A DNA stretch of 64,000 bases from Cochleicola gelatinilyticus (GCF_001637325.1 NZ_LRXL01000026.1:930001-994000); one strand, 5' to 3'. Counted from the first letter of the stretch, positions 16,490 through 25,631 are shown. Program-made: numbers and translations. Notes: generated by a model not told the origin, from the sequence alone.

Positions 16490-17474
16490 TGTTGAACAAT
16501 TTTGAATTTGTTAATCCACAGTTTTTCTGGTTGTTTTTATTACTTCCAGTGCTTATCCTATGGTATTTCTGGAAAAGGAAACAACAAACTGCTGCATTAA
16601 AAATCTCAAGCATTAAAGGATTTAAAACCAAGAAAAATTGGTTGGCACGATTGCGTCCACTGCTTTTCGTGTTGCGACTGCTTGTGCTCTCTGCATTGAT
16701 TGTAGCGATGGCACGTCCTCGAACAGTAGATGAAACTACAAAAACGGTAAACAACCAAGGAATCGATATTGTGATGGCGATCGATGTTTCGGCAAGTATG
16801 CTAGCACGTGACCTTAAACCAAACCGGTTGCAGCTCGATTTATTAACGAAAGACCTACCGACCGTATCGGACTCGTTGAATACGCAGGAGAAAGTTATAC
16901 AAAAACACCATTAACGAGTGACAAAAGCATTGTGCTGTCGTCTTTAAAAGGAATTAAATACAATACGATTATTGAAGGAGGTACCGCAATCGGTTCTGGA
17001 TTGGCGACCGCAGTAAACCGTTTAAAAGAAAGCACAGCGAAGAGTAAAGTAATTATCTTATTAACCGATGGAGTTAATAATACCGGATTTATAGATCCAA
17101 AAATTGCAAGTGAGCTGGCTGTGGAATTTGGAATAAAGGTATACACCATTGGACTGGGAACTAACGGAATGGCATTGTCTCCCATAGGCATTCGTCCCGA
17201 CGGCGGATTTCAATACGGACAACAGAAAGTGGAAATCGATGAGGCCTTGCTAAAAGCGATTGCAGAAACTACTAGCGGAAGGTATTTTCGTGCAACAAGT
17301 ACTACTAAACTGGTAGAGATTTATGACGAGATCAACAAACTGGAAAAAACAGATATTGAAGAATTTCGATATAAAAGTTACAACGAAATGTTTCGTCCTT
17401 GGGTACTATTAGCATTAGGATTGCTAGGATTAGAGCTGCTTTTGCGCTATACCCTATTTCGAAGTTTTGTGTAA
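16489..17474 (+). pseudogene. batA: batA (VWA membrane protein), interrupted by a frameshift
   Basis: Two pieces of one gene. The 5' piece (16489-16914) has a membrane helix, a second hydrophobic stretch before ARPRTVDE, and the VWA MIDAS AIDVSASM, then leaves frame after PNRL. The 3' piece is in the +1 frame: frame reading FINERPTDRIGL continues EYAGESYTKTPLT and runs through TDGVNNTG to the terminal helix at 17474. Comparison with the paralogue batB, where 9 residues separate PNRL from IINSLGGDRVGV, shows only 8 bases here where 27 are expected: 19 bases are missing at about 16826-16831. Restored, the protein is 334 aa, the normal BatA length. The 3' piece has only a GTG start without a leader. 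Confidence 0.85.
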
Positions 17475-17553
17475 AAGATTATAAATAAAAAGATCACTGT
17501 TTTAAGAGCAGTAAAAAAAATAATTTAAAAGTACCCGCCTAAGCGGACATACT

Positions 17554-18594
17554 ATGTATCAATTTGAACAACCCGTTTTCTTTTATGTATTAGTCGCCAT
17601 TCCAGTGGTAATACTGCTATTTTTTGTGGTACAGATATGGAAACGACGCACGCAAAAAAAATTCGCTGATACAGATTTACTAAAAAAATTAAGTCCGAAC
17701 AGCTCTGTGTTCAAACCTGTTTTAAAAGTACTGGTGTTGAGCCTTGCTATTGCTTGTTTTAGTTTTGGATTGGTAAATCCTAAAGTGGGAACCAAACTTG
17801 AAACAGTTACCAGAGAAGGTGTCGATGTGGTCTTTGCGCTCGATGTTTCTAAAAGTATGCTGGCAGAAGATATTGCTCCTAATAGGCTAGAAAAGTCGAA
17901 GCAACTTATTTCGCAGATCATTAATAGTCTAGGAGGCGATCGAGTGGGTGTAATTGGATATGCGGGGAGTGCATTTCCACAGGTACCAATTACTACCGAT
18001 TTTGCTGCAACGCGCTTATTTTTAAGTAATATGAATACCGACATGGTTTCCTCGCAAGGAACTGCTATAAATGAAGCAATTCGAATGGCGAAAACCTATT
18101 ACGATGATGAAAATCAAACCAATAGGGTGCTTTTTATCGTTTCAGATGGAGAAGATCACGAAGGAGATGCAGCCGATATTGCTTCGGAAGTTTCAGACAG
18201 TGGCATAAAAATTTATACCATTGGAGTAGGAACCTTACAAGGAGGGCCAATTCCTATTAAACGAAATGGAATCCTTCAGTTTTATAAAAGAGACCAGAAC
18301 AACGAACAGGTAATTACGAAGCTTGGAGAAGAAAAGTTAAAAGAAATTGCTTCGGAAGCAGGAGGAGAATATATTAATGGAAGCAACACCAAAGAAGTGG
18401 TTGACACAGTGACAGCTATTTTAAACGGAATGGATAAAAAAGAGTTTGAAGCAAAGCAATTCACAGATTTTAAAGATCAATTTCAATGGTTTATCGGTGG
18501 GGCATTATTTTTGTTGTTATTCGATGTGTTACTCCTTGAACGTAAGACAGCTTGGGTTAAAAAGTTGAACTTGTTTAATGAAAAAGCAGCTTGA
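17554..18594 (+). CDS. batB: BatB, VWA-domain membrane protein
   Basis: 346 aa. Two N-terminal hydrophobic segments (about 8-27 and 56-75) flank a basic loop. The VWA domain has the MIDAS ALDVSKSM, the conserved AEDIAPNRLEKSKQ, then GDRVGVIGYAG and SDGEDHEGD, and one C-terminal transmembrane helix ends it (about 310-330). In the Bacteroides aerotolerance operon, BatB pairs with BatA and is remodelled by MoxR. Because batA is broken here, batB is the only intact VWA membrane protein of the operon. It follows batA after 79 bases, with batC starting 1 base beyond its stop. Confidence 0.92.
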   Translation: MYQFEQPVFFYVLVAIPVVILLFFVVQIWKRRTQKKFADTDLLKKLSPNSSVFKPVLKVLVLSLAIACFSFGLVNPKVGTKLETVTREGVDVVFALDVSKSMLAEDIAPNRLEKSKQLISQIINSLGGDRVGVIGYAGSAFPQVPITTDFAATRLFLSNMNTDMVSSQGTAINEAIRMAKTYYDDENQTNRVLFIVSDGEDHEGDAADIASEVSDSGIKIYTIGVGTLQGGPIPIKRNGILQFYKRDQNNEQVITKLGEEKLKEIASEAGGEYINGSNTKEVVDTVTAILNGMDKKEFEAKQFTDFKDQFQWFIGGALFLLLFDVLLLERKTAWVKKLNLFNEKAA

Positions 18595-18595
18595 T

Positions 18596-19465
18596 ATGAA
18601 CTTGAAAATAAACAAAATAGCGAATTACCTTCCGAAGAAAAAAAACCTTCTTCTATCCTGTTTATTGTGTTTTTCGGTAGTGTTATTTGGACAAGAAACC
18701 GAAGAAGAACTTAAAATTGAAAAAGAATCCGACACCTATCTTAGCGAAGCGAGTGTTGCGATGCAAAATAAAAAATTTACGCAAGCAGAAGCAGATTACA
18801 GGAAAGCGATTTCTTTACAGGGTGCCAATGAAACTGGAAAGTATAATCTGGGAAATGCGTATTATGAAAAGCAATTTACAGAGGAAGCTATTCAGCGATA
18901 CAAACAAGCGGCACAGGTAGCGGAAGGTAAACCAGCAAAGCATAAAGCATTTCATAATTTAGGTAATGCCTTTATGAAAAAGAAACAATACGAAGGTGCT
19001 GTAGAGTCATACAAAAATGCACTTCGCAATAATCCAACCGATGACGAAACTCGTTATAATCTTGCACTAGCAAAAGAGATGCTTGAAAAAAATCCGCCGC
19101 AAAATGATGAAGGTGGAGATGACAATGAAGATAAAGAGAATAAAGACGATCAAGAGAATAAGGATAAAAAAGACGAAGGCGACAATAAAGAGGGAGATCA
19201 AGGTGACGAAAAGGATGAAAAAGATAAAGGAGAAGAAGAGAAAGACAAACAGGAAGGAGATAATGAAAAAGATAAAGGAAAGCCTGAAGATAAAGAAGGA
19301 GAGCAGGAGCAGCCAAAACAACAACAACCTGTACCGGGACAATTATCTCCACAGCAGGTAAAGAATTTGTTGGATGCCATGAATAATGAAGAACAAAAGG
19401 TTCAAGAAAAAATTAACGCACAAAAACAAAAAGGTGCAAAAGTAAAATCGAATAAAGATTGGTAA
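18596..19465 (+). CDS. batC: BatC, TPR protein with acidic/lysine-rich tail
   Basis: 289 aa from the ATG at 18596, just after the batB stop; an in-frame ATG at 18578 inside batB is an alternative. A signal peptide or anchor (about 16-35) is followed by two to three TPR units: KFTQAEADYRKAISLQGAN, ETGKYNLGNAYYEKQF and KAFHNLGNAFMKKKQYEGAV. After NPTDDETRYNLALAKEML comes a low-complexity Glu/Asp/Lys tract of roughly 75 residues, then a PGQLSPQQVKNLLDAMNNEE helix that closes BatC proteins. It presumably scaffolds the periplasmic side of the complex. Confidence 0.9.
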   Translation: MNLKINKIANYLPKKKNLLLSCLLCFSVVLFGQETEEELKIEKESDTYLSEASVAMQNKKFTQAEADYRKAISLQGANETGKYNLGNAYYEKQFTEEAIQRYKQAAQVAEGKPAKHKAFHNLGNAFMKKKQYEGAVESYKNALRNNPTDDETRYNLALAKEMLEKNPPQNDEGGDDNEDKENKDDQENKDKKDEGDNKEGDQGDEKDEKDKGEEEKDKQEGDNEKDKGKPEDKEGEQEQPKQQQPVPGQLSPQQVKNLLDAMNNEEQKVQEKINAQKQKGAKVKSNKDW

Positions 19466-19469
19466 GACA

Positions 19470-21251
19470 ATGAAATGTAAACACTTCATATACATATTGC
19501 TCTTTATTTTCGGCACTGGAATGATGCAGGCTCAAGTAAAATTTGACGCCAAAGTGAGCAAAAAGAAAATCGGGATCAACGAACGACTTCGCATTGATTT
19601 TGAAATGAATAAAGATGGAGATAATTTCAATCCCCCTGCATTCGAAGGTTTCGATGTAGTAGGAGGCCCTAATCAGGCGATTAGTAATTCGTACATTAAT
19701 GGAAAACGATCGTACTCTAAAACATATTCGTATTTTCTTTCTCCGCAATCCCAAGGTAATTTCACTATTGCTCAGGCAACCATCGAGATCGATGGAGAAA
19801 CCTACAAAACATTACCAGTCTCTGTAATTGTGACATCTGCAGTTGAGGTTCCGAAAAATGGGAACGACGCAACTTATGTCGCTAGTGAAAATGTACATCT
19901 TGTAGCAGAAATTTCTAATTCTAGCCCTTATTTAAATGAAGCCATTACGGTAGTTTACAAAATGTATGTGTCTCACGATGTAAGTATTACGAGCACATGG
20001 CGAGAAGTTGATACCCCTAAGTATGCCGACTTTTGGAGTCAGAATATTAACAACCAAGGTAATTTTAAAATTTACGAAGGGAAATATCAAGGAGAGGATT
20101 ACCGCTATGTAATTTTGCGAACCACTGTATTATATCCACAAAAAACGGGCAAGCTTGAAATAGAGCCCTTGACCCTGGATGTTCCTATCGATGTGCCAGG
20201 AAATCGTCGAGATATCTTCGGAAGAAGGATGACAACACGAGTTAATAAAAAGATTTCGGCGGGTAAAAGAAGTATTTCTGTAAAACCACTTCCCGCAGAT
20301 GGAAGACCAGACAATTTTAATGGTGCGGTGGGAGATTTTGACTTTAATGTAACCGCTAATAAAACAACCCTCGATGCAAACGAATCGCTCGAATTGAATG
20401 TTAAAATCTCTGGAAAAGGAAATCTAAAGCTTTTTGAACTACCCACTCCAAAGTTGCCTAGTTCCTTAGAGGTTTACGATCCTGAGCGTAAAGAAAATGT
20501 TCGAACCGACCGCAGTGGAATGAATGGAAACATTAATGAAACCTTTACCGTGGTACCTCAGAACCAAGGGATTTATCCAATTCGGCCTATTACATTCTCT
20601 TATTTTAATCCTAAGACCGAAAAGTATGTGACTATCGCCTCTAAAGAAATAGTTATCGATGTGGAAAATGGTCCTATAGCTACAGTTCCGGCTGTTTCGA
20701 ATAATGGAGATGGCAATCAGAAAGCGGTGGTGGCAGCGAAAAGTCAATTTGAGTACATTAAACTCAACACCAATTTAAAGCCTATTAACCAAGATCCATT
20801 CTTTAAATCGACTTTGTTTTGGTCGTTGCTTGGTGGACCGTTGTTATTAATTCCGTTGTTTATACTTGTAGGAAACAAACGTCGGGAACGTAGGAGCGAT
20901 GTGCAAGGAAATAAACTTCGGAAAGCAAATCGTTTGGCGAAAAAGTATCTATCTGAAGCTAAAAAGAATGTTGGAGACAAAGTTGTTTTTTACGAAGCTT
21001 TAGAGCGTGCTTTACACAATTATTTAAAAGCCAAACTAAGCATAGAAACTTCAGAATTTGATAAGGAATACATCGCTCGCTTGCTAGAAGAAAGAAATGT
21101 AGAAGTGGCTACCATAAGCCAGTTCACAGGACTATTACAAAGTTGTGAGTATGCTCGTTATAGTCCAGCCTCGAACGTTACGATTCAGCAAGATTATAAC
21201 AAAGCGGTCGAAACAATTTCAGCTATCGACAAACAAATTCAGTATCGTTAA
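19470..21251 (+). CDS. batD: BatD, large periplasmic-domain membrane protein
   Basis: 593 aa. The signal peptide ends near MMQAQ, followed by several immunoglobulin-like beta modules typical of BatD ('oxygen tolerance'): KKKIGINERLRIDFEMN, GGPNQAISNSYINGKRSYSK with YFLSPQSQGNFTI, and a central VVYKMYVSHDVSIT. A transmembrane helix near 447-467 (FWSLLGGPLLLIPLFIL) precedes a basic, helical cytosolic tail of about 120 residues (ALERALHNYLKAKLSIETSEF) that resembles the helical part of the 14804-16489 protein. It starts 4 bases after batC and ends 1 base before batE. Confidence 0.92.
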   Translation: MKCKHFIYILLFIFGTGMMQAQVKFDAKVSKKKIGINERLRIDFEMNKDGDNFNPPAFEGFDVVGGPNQAISNSYINGKRSYSKTYSYFLSPQSQGNFTIAQATIEIDGETYKTLPVSVIVTSAVEVPKNGNDATYVASENVHLVAEISNSSPYLNEAITVVYKMYVSHDVSITSTWREVDTPKYADFWSQNINNQGNFKIYEGKYQGEDYRYVILRTTVLYPQKTGKLEIEPLTLDVPIDVPGNRRDIFGRRMTTRVNKKISAGKRSISVKPLPADGRPDNFNGAVGDFDFNVTANKTTLDANESLELNVKISGKGNLKLFELPTPKLPSSLEVYDPERKENVRTDRSGMNGNINETFTVVPQNQGIYPIRPITFSYFNPKTEKYVTIASKEIVIDVENGPIATVPAVSNNGDGNQKAVVAAKSQFEYIKLNTNLKPINQDPFFKSTLFWSLLGGPLLLIPLFILVGNKRRERRSDVQGNKLRKANRLAKKYLSEAKKNVGDKVVFYEALERALHNYLKAKLSIETSEFDKEYIARLLEERNVEVATISQFTGLLQSCEYARYSPASNVTIQQDYNKAVETISAIDKQIQYR

Positions 21252-21252
21252 T

Positions 21253-22011
21253 ATGAGAACAAAGGAACTTTTAGTATCGGGTTTTATGCTGTTTTTTTCG
21301 GCAATTACTTTTGCGCAGAGTACATCTTTATTTGAAAAAGGAAACGAACTATACAAGGCAGAAGAGTACCACGAAGCAGTTACCACGTGGACAAAAATAT
21401 TAGAAGATGGTGAACATTCTGCCGCCTTATATTTTAATCTGGGGAATGCACACTACAAGTTAAACGATATTGCACCCAGCATATATTATTACGAAAAGGC
21501 GTTGCAGTTAGCACCAAATGATGAGGATATAAAAAACAATTTACAATTTGCCCAAAATGCCCGTATCGATGTAATCGAACCCCTACCAAAGAGTGTATTT
21601 GCTAAATGGAACGCTTCTGTTGAAGGATTGTTTACATACGATCAATGGGCTTTAACCGCAGTAAGCGCTTTAGCCCTATTTGTGTTGCTATTTTTAGTGT
21701 ATTATTTTTCTTATTCTGAAAAACGAAAAAGACTTTTTTTTGTGGGTTCCATGGGAGCTGTTTTAATAGCTGTTATTGCTGTTGTAATGGCGTACAATAC
21801 ATTTGGGGCGATAGAAAAAGATATGCCAGCAATCGTTTTTTCTGAAAGTGCTGAAGTAAAAAGTGAGCCTAACTTGAGAAGTGATGCTGCTTTTACTTTG
21901 CATGAAGGAACTAAAGTTCAGATCTTAGATACAGATTCAGATTGGGTGAAAATTGAGTTGGCAGATGGAAAAGATGGATGGATTCCTGCAACCGATTTAA
22001 AAGTACTCTAG
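21253..22011 (+). CDS. batE: BatE, TPR and SH3-like membrane protein
   Basis: 252 aa from the ATG at 21253, next to the batD stop; the longer open frame from 21145 lies within batD. A signal peptide ends at TFAQ. Two TPR units follow (FEKGNELYKAEEYHEAV; AALYFNLGNAHYKLNDIAPSIYYYEKAL). Two transmembrane helices (about 132-152 and 164-182) lead to a C-terminal SH3_3 domain (about 195-252) with SEPNLRSDAAFTLHEGTKVQIL and WVKIELADGKDGWIP. This order is that of BatE and marks the operon end. Confidence 0.92.
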   Translation: MRTKELLVSGFMLFFSAITFAQSTSLFEKGNELYKAEEYHEAVTTWTKILEDGEHSAALYFNLGNAHYKLNDIAPSIYYYEKALQLAPNDEDIKNNLQFAQNARIDVIEPLPKSVFAKWNASVEGLFTYDQWALTAVSALALFVLLFLVYYFSYSEKRKRLFFVGSMGAVLIAVIAVVMAYNTFGAIEKDMPAIVFSESAEVKSEPNLRSDAAFTLHEGTKVQILDTDSDWVKIELADGKDGWIPATDLKVL

Positions 22012-22079
22012 ATTTAATATTTTCTTAACAAGAAATCGTAAGAAGACCGTTATTTTTGCCAACCAATTAAAACAGACTT

Positions 22080-22373
22080 GTGCAACTAAAGAGCATTTTC
22101 TTATTATTAGTATTTTCGTGGTGTATTCTTACCCCTACGATTGTTACGCTTTGTAATATAGATGTTGATCTTGCGACCTTATTTTCAATGAATGAGGAAG
22201 AAAACTCTGAAACCTTCAAATTAAGTGCAAAGGAGTACAATACACCCAATTCTGTAATTCCAAAAATTTTGTTGTTCGATTTCTTAGAGAACAAATCTAA
22301 TTTTGCCAACCATGATCAGTTTTGGGAAACGTTGGCTCTAGAAACCATTTCTCCTCCCCCAGAATACCTATAG
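22080..22373 (+). CDS. Small secreted protein upstream of the SulP unit
   Basis: 97 aa, with a GTG start at 22080 (an ATG is absent before residue 36). Residues 1-25 form a signal peptide or membrane anchor (FLLLVFSWCILTPTIVTL), followed by a single Cys and a charged, proline-ending tail (SPPPEYL). I recognise no family. A TATTTTTG box at 22051-22058 lies 21 bases before the start. It precedes the SulP transporter gene by 77 bases on the same strand and could be co-transcribed. Coding status is likely but not certain. Confidence 0.5.
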   Translation: MQLKSIFLLLVFSWCILTPTIVTLCNIDVDLATLFSMNEEENSETFKLSAKEYNTPNSVIPKILLFDFLENKSNFANHDQFWETLALETISPPPEYL

Positions 22374-22418
22374 ATTTTTTTAGTTTTTATTAGAGCTTTT
22401 TTGGCTCATTTTATTCAT

Positions 22419-22436
22419 GACCGATTGTATTCGGTC
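22419..22436 (+). promoter_or_regulatory. Inverted repeat just before the first SulP gene
   Basis: GACCGA (22419-22424), six bases, TCGGTC (22431-22436): a perfect 6-bp inverted repeat 14 bases before the ATG at 22451. It could be an operator or a hairpin in the leader; no regulator gene is adjacent. Confidence 0.35.
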
Positions 22437-22450
22437 CAAAAATCTATTTT

Positions 22451-24031
22451 ATGTTTTCAAGAATTAAAAATGATCTCCCAGCGAGTATCGTAGTATTTTT
22501 TGTCGCGCTACCTTTATGTTTAGGTATTGCTCTTGCAAGTGGCGCACCTCTTTTTTCAGGTTTAATTGCAGGAATTATAGGAGGAATAATCGTAGGGGCT
22601 CTTAGTGGGTCTTCTATTGGAGTAAGTGGCCCCGCTGCAGGTCTTGCAGCTATTGTCTTAACAGCTATTGGAACCCTTGGGGGGTACGAAAACTTTCTTG
22701 TTGCTGTTGTAATTGGAGGGTGTATTCAATTGCTTTTTGGTTTTTTAAAGGCAGGAATTATTGGATATTATTTTCCTTCTTCAGTAATTAAAGGAATGTT
22801 AACCGGAATTGGAATCATCATTATTTTAAAACAAATTCCACACTTTTTTGGTTATGATGCGAATCCAGAAGGCGATTTTGCATTTTTTCAAGTAGATGGA
22901 GAAAACACTTTCTCTGAAATTTTTGTCGCCCTCAACTCTATTAGTATTGGCGCTACAATTATTGCTATTATTAGTTTAACAATTTTGTTATTATGGAGTC
23001 AGGTATTATCTAAAAAGGGTAAATTTTTTCAAATCGTTCAAGGCCCTTTAGTAGCTGTAACAGCTGGAATTATTTTCTATATAGTCACGAAGGGTAATGA
23101 AACACTTTCTATAGCCGCGGATCATTTAGTAAAGGTACCGGTTCCAGACGATTTTAACTCTTTTATCGGTCAGTTTAGCTTTCCTAATTTTGCAATTATT
23201 GGAAATCCTGAGGTCTGGGTTGTTGGTTTTACAATTGCCTTGGTAGCAAGTCTAGAGACCTTATTGTGTGTAGAAGCAACCGATAAATTGGATCCTGAAA
23301 AACGCGTGACACCAACAAATCGTGAGCTTTTAGCTCAAGGTACAGGAAATATTGTATCTGGATTAATTGGAGGGTTACCTATAACACAAGTAATTGTACG
23401 AAGTTCTGCGAACATTCAGTCTGGAGGTAAATCGAAATTATCGGCTATTATTCATGGATTCCTTTTACTTATATCTGTAATTATTATTCCAACCATACTT
23501 AATATGATACCGCTTTCGGTATTGGCTGCAGTACTTTTAATCGTAGGTTATAAGTTAGCTAAACCATCTACGTTTAAAGCCATGTATAAAGCAGGATGGA
23601 AACAGTTTGTACCCTTTATTGTAACCATTGTAGGAATCGTGTTTACAGACCTATTAATTGGTATAGGATTAGGATTGGCAGTTGGAATTGTAATCGTTTT
23701 ACTTAAAAGCTACCAGAACTCTCATTTTCTTCATATTGAAGATAAAAGTAACGGAAAACACAGGATCAAGATGGCATTAGCAGAGGAGGTTACATTTTTT
23801 AATAAAGGTGCGATCTTAAAAGAGCTTGATCGTTTGCCAAGAGACACTTATTTAGAATTGGATGTAAAAAAGACTAGGTATCTAGACGCAGATATTGTTG
23901 AAATACTAGAAGACTTTGCTTTTAAGGCCAAGGAAAGAAACATAGATATCAAGATTATTTCGGAACGAGGTGTGGTAGATAATCCATCAAGTTTTATCGA
24001 GTTTTTCCAACTTAGACCTAAATCTGCATAA
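22451..24031 (+). CDS. SulP-family anion (probably bicarbonate) transporter with STAS domain
   Basis: 526 aa. SulP transporters are 14-segment anion carriers. The N-terminus DLPASIVVFFVALPLCLGIALASGAP and the motif SGPAAGLAAIV in helix 3 are standard, as is the central LETLLCVEATDKLDP region and TQVIVRSSANIQSGG. A STAS domain closes the protein (about 420-526, DVKKTRYLDADIVEILEDF). SulP members can carry sulfate, bicarbonate or other anions. Bicarbonate is inferred from the beta-carbonic anhydrase gene two positions downstream. The universal stress protein gene follows after 9 bases. Confidence 0.88.
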   Translation: MFSRIKNDLPASIVVFFVALPLCLGIALASGAPLFSGLIAGIIGGIIVGALSGSSIGVSGPAAGLAAIVLTAIGTLGGYENFLVAVVIGGCIQLLFGFLKAGIIGYYFPSSVIKGMLTGIGIIIILKQIPHFFGYDANPEGDFAFFQVDGENTFSEIFVALNSISIGATIIAIISLTILLLWSQVLSKKGKFFQIVQGPLVAVTAGIIFYIVTKGNETLSIAADHLVKVPVPDDFNSFIGQFSFPNFAIIGNPEVWVVGFTIALVASLETLLCVEATDKLDPEKRVTPTNRELLAQGTGNIVSGLIGGLPITQVIVRSSANIQSGGKSKLSAIIHGFLLLISVIIIPTILNMIPLSVLAAVLLIVGYKLAKPSTFKAMYKAGWKQFVPFIVTIVGIVFTDLLIGIGLGLAVGIVIVLLKSYQNSHFLHIEDKSNGKHRIKMALAEEVTFFNKGAILKELDRLPRDTYLELDVKKTRYLDADIVEILEDFAFKAKERNIDIKIISERGVVDNPSSFIEFFQLRPKSA

Positions 24032-24040
24032 TCTATACCT

Positions 24041-24847
24041 ATGAAACATATTAAAAAATGTAAAGTATTAGTTCTTTTAGATTTAAATGATCGAAGTCTA
24101 AACGTACTTAAAAGCGCAAATAGAATAGCGGAAATTGTAGACGCTGAAATTGAAATGTTTCACGTTCGTAAACCCACTCAAATTGTAAAGATGGATAGCA
24201 ACCTCTCTGCGGTTAAAGACATCAAAGATCATTTTGTAACTATTGAAAATGAGCTTAAAAAAATGGGAGTCGAAGTCTTTGGAAATTCGAATATAAGCGG
24301 AAATCATTTTCATACTTTTGGGAATATAAAAAATGAAATTGAGAAACATATTCGTAAAACAAATCCAGACATTGTAGTTGTTGGAAAAAAAGCTTCAAAA
24401 AGCCCTGGGTTCATAGGAGATAAAATTCTTCCATTTCTTCTGAAAAAATTTCAGGGAACGGTAATGGTGACAGATCATGATGTCGTATTAAATGGAATGT
24501 CTAAATTAAAGATTGGAGTGTTAGATAATACTCCACTTGAGTCTAAATCCCCTTACATTAAAACCTTGCTTGAAAATTCTGAAGCTCCGATACACTCTTA
24601 TGAAATTTCAAGCGGCTTTAAAGAAGATGAGGATAGGACCGCACAAAAGAAGCAGGAAATTGTTTCTTATGTTTTTGAAAAAAGCGATCAATCATTACAG
24701 ACCATTTCTAGCTATATGAATAGGAGTAAAATAAACTTATTGCTAGTTAATCGTAATTCGAAAATTGGTAGTAATAATCGGGATTTTTCAATTTCAAAAT
24801 TGAATGATTTAGTACAAACTATGAAAGTTCCCGTTTTGCTCTCTTAA
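24041..24847 (+). CDS. Universal stress protein-like protein
   Basis: 268 aa, two UspA-like halves. The first (about 5-145) has KVLVLLDLNDRSLNVLKSANRIAE, the UspA first strand and helix, and ends with DIVVVGKKASKSPGFIGDKIL...GTVMVTD, close to the nucleotide-binding GxxGxx region. The second half, starting near KLKIGVLDNTPLESK, is divergent and ends KVPVLLS. Such tandem proteins are often placed beside transporters and may couple transport to energy state; that is inferred. It is tightly linked to the SulP gene (9 bases) and 52 bases before the carbonic anhydrase. Confidence 0.75.
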   Translation: MKHIKKCKVLVLLDLNDRSLNVLKSANRIAEIVDAEIEMFHVRKPTQIVKMDSNLSAVKDIKDHFVTIENELKKMGVEVFGNSNISGNHFHTFGNIKNEIEKHIRKTNPDIVVVGKKASKSPGFIGDKILPFLLKKFQGTVMVTDHDVVLNGMSKLKIGVLDNTPLESKSPYIKTLLENSEAPIHSYEISSGFKEDEDRTAQKKQEIVSYVFEKSDQSLQTISSYMNRSKINLLLVNRNSKIGSNNRDFSISKLNDLVQTMKVPVLLS

Positions 24848-24899
24848 GTAAGCGTAAGAAGCAATTTTTTTTGTATATTAATTAAAAGAAAAAAATAAA

Positions 24900-25532
24900 A
24901 TGAAAGCACAAACGAAAGAAACACAAAATCAATATACCCCTCAATCTGCTGTAGAAGCATTGAAAGAAGGAAATAAAAGATTTCTAAATAGTACTCAAGT
25001 AAACCGTGATTTGCTTAACCAAGTAAAAGATACCTCGGGAGGTCAATGGCCTTTTGCAGTAGTGCTTAGTTGTATTGATTCTAGAGTCCCAGTAGAACTG
25101 GTATTTGATCAAGGAATTGGAGATATTTTTAGCGCACGAGTGGCGGGTAACATTGTGAATGAAGACCTATTAGGAAGTATAGAGTATGGTTGTAAAGTTG
25201 CAGGAAGTAAGGCAGTTGTTGTCTTGGGGCATACTGGTTGTGGTGCTGTGAAAGGAGCCTGTGATGATGTCCAGTTAGGAAATATTACACCATTATTATC
25301 TAAAATAAAACCTGCTGTAAACGCAGTTACTTCACCATCTAACTCGGAGGAGCGGACAAGTGCCAACACAACATTTGTTAATGATGTGGTGTATAAAAAT
25401 GTACGTATGACTATGGATGAAATGAAAAAGCAAAGTTCCGTTTTAAAAGAGATGCAAGAGGAGGGGACAATTACAATTGTTGGTGCCGTATACGATGTAG
25501 GTTCTGGCGCGGTAGAATTTATCGACGCATAA
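24900..25532 (+). CDS. Beta-class carbonic anhydrase
   Basis: 210 aa. The zinc ligands Cys58, His111 and Cys114 are in LSCIDSR and GHTGCGAV, and the Asp60-Arg62 dyad is present, giving a complete beta-carbonic anhydrase site (CO2/bicarbonate interconversion, EC 4.2.1.1). No signal peptide is visible, so it is cytosolic. It lies between two SulP transporter genes, which suggests it converts imported bicarbonate into CO2 for carboxylases, or the reverse. A hairpin with a T-run after its stop probably ends the SulP-USP-CA transcript. Confidence 0.92.
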   Translation: MKAQTKETQNQYTPQSAVEALKEGNKRFLNSTQVNRDLLNQVKDTSGGQWPFAVVLSCIDSRVPVELVFDQGIGDIFSARVAGNIVNEDLLGSIEYGCKVAGSKAVVVLGHTGCGAVKGACDDVQLGNITPLLSKIKPAVNAVTSPSNSEERTSANTTFVNDVVYKNVRMTMDEMKKQSSVLKEMQEEGTITIVGAVYDVGSGAVEFIDA

Positions 25533-25559
25533 ATATTGCAACATTAAAATTAGCTCTAA

Positions 25560-25592
25560 AGGAAGGTCGGTCCGTAAGGTCTGACCTTTTTA
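25560..25592 (+). terminator. Terminator after the carbonic anhydrase gene
   Basis: AAGGTC (25563-25568) and GACCTT (25583-25588), with GG/CT continuing inside, then a T-run. A modest stem, but well placed 30 bases after the stop. Confidence 0.6.
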
Positions 25593-25631
25593 AATTATTG
25601 ACTATTTATTGCTATACACATAAAGTTTTGG

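Noticed and set aside
16915-16931. Two separate small VWA proteins instead of a broken batA
   Set aside because: The second piece lacks an ATG, a leader and an N-terminal half, and both pieces complete one BatA when 19 bases are restored.
18972-19380. Several long open frames on the opposite strand and in other frames over batC
   Set aside because: They mirror the Lys/Glu/Asp-rich low-complexity tract of BatC (GAA/AAA/GAT codons); their translations are Leu/Phe/Ser runs without family features.
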